NCBI GenBank assembly: GCA_026545765.1
Contig: CM048841.1
Location: forward strand, 95,127,352-95,191,351
Source: Plantago major
Taxonomy: Eukaryota; Streptophyta; Magnoliopsida; Lamiales; Plantaginaceae
Direction: 5' to 3'
Length of the DNA: 64,000 bases
Part shown: positions 56,890 to 64,000 of the stretch, in pieces
Position numbering within the stretch: the stretch's first letter is position 1
Layout of the letters: each line of letters starts with the position of its first letter
Notes under the pieces: model-generated
The model's input: only the letters and a program-made list of their open reading frames with translations
Database searches by the model: none
What the model was told of the DNA's origin: nothing
Translations under genes and position numbers: made by a program

Positions 56890-58760
56890 ATACGACCATA
56901 CCATTTGTGCACTTTCGGTTATTCTGGGCACTTTCGTATATTTTTCTACTATATTCTAAAGTTGATAGTTTACTTTAAAGCACACATGATCCGCATGTGC
57001 ATAAATGATACTTGGACTTTCTAATTACCCGGACATTTTTCTAATACAAATTTAATGTAAAAAGAAATTCATTTTAAGTTGTATTAACTCTACGTTTCTT
57101 TTTATTTTTGAATTTAGGTTTCGACTTTTCTCTAAATACTTATGTATGAAAGATAATGAATAGTCGTAGGAGATAGTGAATAAAGTAGAAGAGGTGAGAA
57201 GGTAAAGAATAAAGTAATAAATTAATTTTCAATTTTTAGGCATGTGAAGATGAGATTAATCCATCCATATATTATAAAGACCAATTTTTATTATCAATTC
57301 TAGCTATAGTACTTTGACCTCAAATCAATGTGATAAATTCTTTCATTTTTTTAGATTAAAAAATTACAAAACAATTATAATCAGAGTAAATTTATTTTTG
57401 ATGTCAAGTTAATGCGTATTTGGTTCTGTTACCTTTACAATTTTAATCTAATTTTGGTTACATAATTCTGCAAATGATATTCAACTTTGTAACTATTTAT
57501 AAATGTAATCAATCAAATCTTCTAAATCCCATAATTTCATCAAAATCGCCACCCACACATTGATTTTCTCAATGGGCATGAATCCAGATAGGAGGACCTT
57601 TGGATCTATGCTTGACATAGTCCCTTCAACCGATCTTCTAATTATGTTCTATGAATCGTGTACTAGACTGCTCCTTTCGCCCAGAGAGAAGAGACACGTG
57701 AGCTACTTGGTGTGGTGTTGATCTTTACATGTCTATCAACAACATTTTACATGTGAAGACTTTCAATTTCATTTTCTTTATGTATAAGATTCGATCGGTA
57801 GGAGGAGGTATAAGGTTTCTCTTCTCTACGGTCTCTGGCTGGAAGGAGTGGTTCTATCCAACCCGAATTTCAACCCCGTTCGAAATAATGATGTTCAGGT
57901 CCGGTCAGGTATATACTCGAACCTGTTACAAACCTTTGTTACAAGACCCGACCGCAATATTTTATGATTAAGTTAGTAAAAAACTACATTTTTCCCTGGG
58001 TGGAATCTGCATATACTCTCTAGGCGGGAAAACTCTCTTCTTCGATCTTCTCTCTACTTTCTTGATACATAACGGGCATGGGGGATCTGATACTCTCTAG
58101 GTGGGGAACTCTCTTAGATCATCTCTCTACTTTCCTGATCTCCATAACGAGCTGGAGTGGGGGTCCGTGATTACATTCTAGGTGGGAAACTCTTCTATCT
58201 TTTCTTTACTTTCTTCATCCATAACGGGCCCGGGAGGGGGGGGGGGGAGGCAACCGTACCATGTGAAATTATGTTCGTAGAATAATAATTTGGTGGGGTG
58301 ACGCATACCACCGCGGGGTTGCTGGGAACCGGTGGGTTGGAAAAAACAACTGTAACATGTGAAATTACGTTTGTATAATATTTTTGTGTGTGTGTGTAGT
58401 GGGGTGACCACATATCACCGCGAGATTGTTGGGACAACCCTATTGATTGTGTTGTATACTTTTGTATTTTATTTTGGTTCCGTTTGAGGGATAGATTTTT
58501 TTGTAAAAAAACATGTACATGTTACTAATTAACAAGTCGGGTACGGTAGAAACCTATTTTTACATTTTCTATAGTTAACATTAATAAACACTCAATGATA
58601 TAATATTGGATGAAGAATGACTACCGACCGACATCACGACCAACGTTGTCTACAAGGAATTTTAACTATCTTATTTTCTCGATTAATTTATTTAATCCTC
58701 ACATTTCTATTTATTATTAAAAGTAAACTATAACGTGGCATCGCCACGGGTTAGTACTAG

Positions 58761-59644
58761 TATTACAGTAAAACTAAGACAAGAACCTGTATTAGAAGGT
58801 CTTAAAGCTAGTTACTCACCCTTAAATATTACTATAAAATTATATACACAAATATCACAAGTAAGTGTTAGTCTCGTTCCCCTAATTTGTCCACATAACT
58901 AAAATATTAAGTGTATGTTTGGGTAAGAACTAAATTCAGAAAAACCGGATTAAAACACCTAAATTTTAACATAACTCAAGGTTTTGATTCTATACGAAAC
59001 ACTCCTAGGGATCATACCACGACTTACCAAGTGTTAGGGGGTTCATCTAATTTTCACCCGTTTAACGTTAGACTGTCCAACCAAGTTATTCTTGAAAGCA
59101 AAACAAACAAGAACATAATATATAAGTGATATGATCAAATTAGAAATACCAATAAACAGCTAGAAACAAACTTGAGCTGTATCAAATTTTATATTTTCTA
59201 AAATAGAAGTCTAGTTTAAGTTAATTAGGTGTCCAGTATCAACAAAATGATCATCCAGAAATATTAAAGTAATAAAAGTTAGAACTTCACATGTAGTGAT
59301 CAAATAACTTACCCAGCAAGGATAAGTCATGCAAGCAAGAGTTTCTTGTCTGAGACAATTTATCAAACAGTTAGCGTGCACAAAGTGTTCTTGCTAATCA
59401 TAAATTCCCAAATATGCTTGAACATGGCTTCAACAAAAAAACAAAGACGATAACAAAAAAAATTAGTGAACTTGAAATATTATGGAGATCAAGGTCAATT
59501 ATCTTCCATGTCACATGAAACACGCCTGAAATAGCTTTTAAGATGAGGTGATCCAAAATACACCATAGCATTGAACACATGGACGAAGTCATCCAAGATT
59601 TTGGGAAAAATAGAATTGAATTGAGAAATTTCTATCTTGTACCT
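58761..59644. other. Shared spacer, unit 3, unclassified
   Basis: Equivalent of 17545-18439. No feature recognised. Confidence 0.4.
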
Positions 59645-59978
59645 GAAAGATGACCGAGAGATATCGATTAAGTGACATTGCTAAAAATGGCACTATTTCA
59701 AATGTTGCTAAATCTCACTTTTGATGTAGTGACCCTTCTTGAGTGCCACTATATCTATTAAATTTTAATTAATATACACAATTTTAATAAAATGATCTAG
59801 TGACACTTCATTAAAGTATCATTGATTCTCATTTTAGTGACATGTCATGTAAAATGCTACCATCCCTCATGTCATTAAACCTTACCCTTATCGTAGTGTC
59901 ACACATTTGTTTATCAGCAACATTTCACTTAAATGCCACCGGTATAAGTGTGACTAATGCTTGTTTTTTGTTGTAGTG
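59645..59978. mobile_element. CACTA-type element end, unit 3
   Basis: Copy of 18440-18773; terminus (complement CACTACAACAAAAAAC) at 59978. Confidence 0.6.
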
Positions 59979-61470
59979 GATTTTTCAATTTGGAAGGTCG
60001 TAATAGCAAGTAGCAGGTGTAAAGATCGAATCCCGTTCTAGGCAAAAACAGTGATTTTCTTCGTATGGAACATGAAGAAAAAATCGCGTGCATGTCACCG
60101 CCTGATCATTACAAATTAAATTTTAGAGTTGACTTTTTGCCATATATATATATATACATACAAAGAAAAACTAATGTGGTCTGAATAAATAGAATATGGA
60201 CGAAATTTTCAACCCGAGTACATGAATTATCACATCACAACATAGTAAAGATTCAAATTTTTGTCAACCTAGCATAGTTGTTGGACTAACCGTTATGTGC
60301 CCGCGTAAAGATTCAAATTCTTGGTCAATCAATATCATATAAAATTATAGCCCCCGTAAAGCGCTTGAGTATGCATTGCCTCGTCCCATAAGTGAATTTG
60401 GGTGATCTATATGTCGTTTGTCATGATGAATAGAATGGATTGCACACGGTATGCGCATGTAGAAGAACATCGATTTTCAATTTCCAGATTCAATCCGACG
60501 AGAAATTGAAGAAAACTAAACATATATCAAATAGAAATGTAAAATAAGCAAGGGCGCACATATATACATCTGAACACTATATATACCCCTCATGATTAGT
60601 CTAGCTTGGACGTATTATATACTCTCAGTCTCACTCCTCCATATAGATAAACAGTGGATTTGTGCCAAAACAACAACAAAGCAAGACAAGATTAATAATC
60701 AGCAGGTATGCTATATCATGGCCATTCTCTCTAGATATATGTGGTGGATTTTTAAATGTTGATCGACCATTCTAATAAACCTGCTATATGTCTATAATAT
60801 ATGTACACACCACACATATGATCACCTGAAAATGGCGTTTTAATTTTGCAAGCTTTTGATGGTTTTGTATATTCTTGAATGATTGTCTTGTGGTTATCTT
60901 AATTGTATGTGATCCCTATGACTTGTTTAATTAGATCTTTGTGAGTTTCCTATATTTAATTTTATGTGTTTATCATCTTTTGAAAGAACCATCACATGTG
61001 CTTGATCCAAATTTGATACATTTGATGATAAAAAAAAAGCCTGAAATTTGAATTCTACTAGTTTTTTTGGGGCATTAGTTGGTGTAAATTCTCCCTTGGT
61101 GGGTTGTAAATCTAGATGGTTTGGGTGTTGTGTTAGTGCATTTGTAATTAATGGCTTTCGAAAGTTTTAAGTTAGAGTTTTAATTATGCGCTTTTCTGTT
61201 GAAATGGTGTGCGAAAGTTTGCGATTTCTTTTTGTCGTTTAAGAAAAACCATTAAGTTAGAGTTTATGCGCTATTTTATTGTAATGATTTGTGAAACTTA
61301 TACGATTGTTTTTTGTATTTTGATGTTTACAAAAAAAATTAAGTTGGAATTTTCAATCCTTTATGGAAAATGAATTTATCAGTTCACATAGGCATCTAAT
61401 AATGTGTTCTTGCTGAATGTTTTCATACTTGTATGTTGTTTGTTCATTAATGTATCAGCACTCTACAAAC
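59979..61470 (+). promoter_or_regulatory. Gene B upstream region and leader intron, unit 3
   Basis: Best-preserved gene B upstream region: short (TA)n (60141-60155), empty hAT-2 site, ACACTATATATACCCC near 60573, leader donor CAGCAG|GTATGC near 60705, acceptor TATCAG|CACTC near 61458, ATG at 61471. Confidence 0.6.
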
Positions 61471-62286
61471 ATGAAGACAAGGAGTCAAACTAAAAGATCA
61501 AAACACAGGGAAGATCGACTCAGCGATTTGCCAGAGGATGTCGTGAACCGCATTCTATCTCTCATGCCCATCAAAGATGCGGTGAGGACCAGTGTTTTGT
61601 CAAAAAACTGGGAGTTCAAATGGACCTATATATCAATGGTGGATGTCAACGATAGAGTTTCTTATCTGGGGCAAACAAGTGAGATTTTCTTTTGGAAGAA
61701 GAGTACGATGGATGGATTTGTTGACTTTGTGGAACGACCAACTTTTCTTCTGCCGAATATTACAAGATTTTGTTTGGAAATGCAATCCCAATATGAATCA
61801 AGTCGCATATCTGGATGGATCAATGCACTATTGACGACCAAGGTTGATGTATCAAAGTATCTTATCGTCATGATGCTAACATTTCCATACCCAATAGTCT
61901 CCTCCATGTCACTTCTTTGAGGAAACTAAAACTCCATCTATCCTGCACTTTTCGACTTCCTAGTATGAGTTTATTTCCCAACTTGAAGATCCTGAAACTG
62001 CGCACTGTCAAAATTATTAACCAGTCATTGAGTAGTGACAGGGAGTCCCATTACGATACACTGTCTCTAGCTTTCCCGGTGCTAGAAACATTCCAACTAA
62101 TTGAGTGCAGATTTTTGAATGCAAAGATGGTGGAATTCGATGCCCGTCACTGTCTGTATTGATTCATGGTATAGCTGATCTTGATCAAGAGTACATGCCA
62201 AATGACTATTCAATTAAGATACTTAGCACAAAGCTTGTGCAGTTTAAATTTGATGGTAAAGTACATGTACAAGAGAATATTGTTTT
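61471..62286 (+). pseudogene. F-box gene B front, unit 3, longest copy
   Basis: Open from ATG through the F-box (DRLSDLPEDVVNRILSLMP, VLSKNWEFKW) to about residue 128. There one base is missing compared with gene A (AAGGTTGATGTATCAAAG), and the frame ends at 61918-61920. The LRR-like part resumes in another frame (LRKLKLHLSCTFRLPSMS, VLETFQLIECRF) until a second loss at GATGCCCGTCAC (about 62145). Both losses are present in all gene B copies. Gene A similarity ends at ATTGTTTT (62286), where the zinc-finger element begins. The F-box differs from gene A at several residues (VVNRI, WEFKW, LGQTS). Confidence 0.87.
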
Positions 62287-62660
62287 CGGGAGAATTGCAC
62301 TTTTGGTCCTCTAACTCGACACCCTCTTCGATTTTGGTCCTACGAATTGACGAATTAGCAAAGTTGGTCCTAAATCCGTATAAATACAGCCGAATTAGGT
62401 AAAAATTTGGGGAAAATTGGGGATCACTTTTGGTCCTATTGACATGACAGCCTACATGGCGATTTTTGTGAATGACCCGGCCAAGACGGACGAATTAGTC
62501 AACGAATTGGCGAACTGCACGACTTAAGAGGGATCAGAATCGGGAAAAATCCCGCCTAATTAAACACTATATCCCCAAATCGAAACCCTAGAATCATAAA
62601 CCCTAGAACAAATCCCAAATTGAAAAGCAGAAACACGAAGAACAATTCCAAAATTCGTCC
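62287..62660 (+). mobile_element. Left part of zinc-finger element, gene deleted, unit 3
   Basis: GGGAGAATTGCAC onward, as at 20769, to the AAACCCTAG leader. At 62655-62661 it jumps to the interior of the Mutator-like element, removing the whole zinc-finger gene and the left arm (about 929 bp plus a small upstream loss of one CCCAAATT-like repeat). Confidence 0.7.
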
Positions 62661-63660
62661 AATTTCTTGACCTTCTCCAATCCTTCTTCCTGTCTTCTAC
62701 GATCTTGTCTTCTCCATCAGAGTGAAATGAAGGAAAACTTTGAATCACCCAAACACAATTACCCATATCATTATTCTCCGAATTTGTGAAAGAGAACAGC
62801 GGACTCCAATTTCCGATTGAAAGAGAGCGACGGACTGATTCATATCTCAGATCTAGCATCTGGGTCAGAATCTCGAATTTCAGAGATCTCAGAGAAACTC
62901 CAAAATTTTGATCTGATAGAACCACTTGGATTTCACATCTGGACGCCAATTTTCGATTTCCCGATGCACATCACCCTTCATCGATGTACTGCTGCACATC
63001 AATTTGCAGTAGATGTTCGTTTGTTCATACATCTGCATAGATAATTAATAGTGGTGCTTGTATGTTTATACCATTCGTTGAAGCGATGTTAGTATTAGTT
63101 ATGTAATGTTAATCGATTTTCGTTTCAAAATTATTAGCTTCTCCCGCTTTTGAATATAGAAAACCACCATAGCTTTCTCTCTTTTGTATGTGGTTACTAC
63201 TTTTGCGCTTTCATTTTGCTTGTGGAATAGATTTTGCAATCTCTTGTGTCGATTTTCGTTAATGCGTCTTGACTCCTTTAATTTTTTTGTTCATAGATCT
63301 TTTGGTTTTAATTTAGATTTTTTTTTTTAATTTATTTTCTCCTTTCTTTTATTTTTCTGAAATTTTAATTTTATTTTTTTGTTTTAATTTAGATTTTTTT
63401 TTTAATTTATTTTCTCCTTTATTTTATTTTTTCTGAAATTTTAATTTTATTTTACAAATTTCTTTTAAAAATCTTGAGTTGGCAATATTGGGTTTTACTG
63501 TTGACTTATGTGTCACATCGTGATTTGAATCAAATTTGTGTTGAAAGTTCTTTGTCAGCCATTTTTTTGAAACATTGGAACTTAATATGTCGGGAGGGAC
63601 AAACGTTGTATTGCGTGCGCCACACCCCCTATATTTTGGGACCATTGGTGCCTTTTTGCC
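62661..63660. mobile_element. Mutator-like element, left arm deleted, unit 3/4 junction
   Basis: Interior plus right terminal repeat as in 22080-23090; right terminus CCTTTTTGCC ends at 63660. Without the left arm it is immobile. Confidence 0.78.
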
Positions 63661-64000
63661 TACTTATATGATGGCTTGATTTGGCAGTTTGATGGCTTGA
63701 TTGTAGTGTTTAATTGGTAGTTTGCTCACAGTTCATGTTGTAAGAAAATGATGCTCTGTTTTAGGGACTCCCCTCTGTTTTATTATGCCCACCAATATGT
63801 ACTCAACAAGCTTTTGGAAATGAAATTTGGTTGTTTTGGTGGTAATTATATACAGTTTTCTTGTTGTTTTATTGGTGAATCTCTGTGTTTTTTCTAATCT
63901 TCATTAGTTTTCATCATATAGTCTTGCATTCAACATGTCTTAGAAGAAGTGAACTTCAAAGGCTATGGAGGCACTTCAGATTACGTCGATCTAGCAGCCT
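63661..64000 (+). pseudogene. Zinc-finger element remainder plus F-box gene B tail of unit 3, cut by window end
   Basis: 63661-63855 corresponds to 23091-23285. Gene B intron 2 similarity resumes at 63856, and the FBD exon starts at 63922 and is open to the window end (..YVDLAA). Confidence 0.75.

Larger units (their letters stand above)
53889..58760 (+). mobile_element. Candidate Helitron 2, unit 3
   Basis: Collinear with 34789-39625: 5' TCTATCTATTATAAGAGAGT, 3' hairpin CGTGGC-ATC-GCCACG and CTAG (58757-58760) followed by T. The ~300-bp repeat copies are at about 54491, 54794 and 56531, and the G-run tandem repeats at 58010-58420. No helicase is encoded. Confidence 0.5.
43877..62660. repeat. 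Tandem segmental-duplication unit 3
   Basis: Third unit, the shortest (the same landmark recurs after 19,657 bp, at 44228 and 63885). It lacks the first ~770 bp of the phase used for units 1 and 2, and it lacks 1,725 bp downstream of gene A that unit 2 has. Otherwise it is collinear with unit 2. Its right boundary is a second, different deletion joint, at 62655-62661. Confidence 0.92.
62661..64000. repeat. Start of tandem unit 4 (cut by window end)
   Basis: From 62775 the sequence follows position 1 of the window almost base for base. It contains the Mutator-like element (to 63660) and the beginning of a gene B tail (from 63856). The window ends inside the gene B tail exon, so the array continues to the right. 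Confidence 0.92.

Overview
This is nuclear DNA of a flowering plant, almost certainly a eudicot. It is AT-rich, its genes are split by GT-AG introns, the only recognisable host genes are F-box/LRR/FBD genes, and the rest is typical plant transposon debris: hAT, Mutator-like, CACTA, Helitron, Stowaway-type MITEs, a TRIM and long (TA)n tracts. I cannot name the species. An asterid of the mint/sesame kind is only a guess. I see no rRNA, tRNA, CRISPR array, operon or bacterial feature.

The window is a head-to-tail array of a segment of about 19-22 kb. There are three units (1-22192, 22193-43876, 43877-62660) and the start of a fourth (62661-64000). Each unit runs: tail of F-box gene B from the previous unit; a 1.75-kb hAT element (hAT-1) with the last exons of its transposase; unclassified sequence; a 0.74-kb non-autonomous hAT (hAT-2) upstream of F-box gene A; gene A (leader intron plus three coding exons); a variable block of about 6 kb rich in transposons; a Helitron end; a CACTA-like end; then the front of F-box gene B. 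Gene B is broken by an inserted element that carries a GRF-type zinc-finger gene. In unit 1 that gene is itself hit by a Mutator-like element with long terminal inverted repeats. The far side of this nest is the gene B tail that opens the next unit.

Gene A and gene B are paralogues in the same orientation. They share promoter sequence, a 5' leader intron, exon layout and 3' flank. Gene A is fully open only in unit 2 (431 residues: F-box, LRR-like region, FBD). Units 1 and 3 differ from it by small deletions that break the frame. Gene B is a pseudogene in every unit and carries frameshifts common to all copies. If gene A is expressed, its product would be a substrate-recognition subunit of an SCF-type E3 ubiquitin ligase.

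The units differ in informative ways: a different ~6-kb block in unit 1 than in units 2 and 3; a 1.7-kb deletion in unit 3 and a 0.3-kb deletion in unit 1 gene B, both sealed with copies of nearby sequence; and three different states of the zinc-finger/Mutator junction. Many small differences are losses of one to four bases at CG-, CTG- or homopolymer-containing positions. Part of the apparent gene decay may therefore be assembly consensus error.
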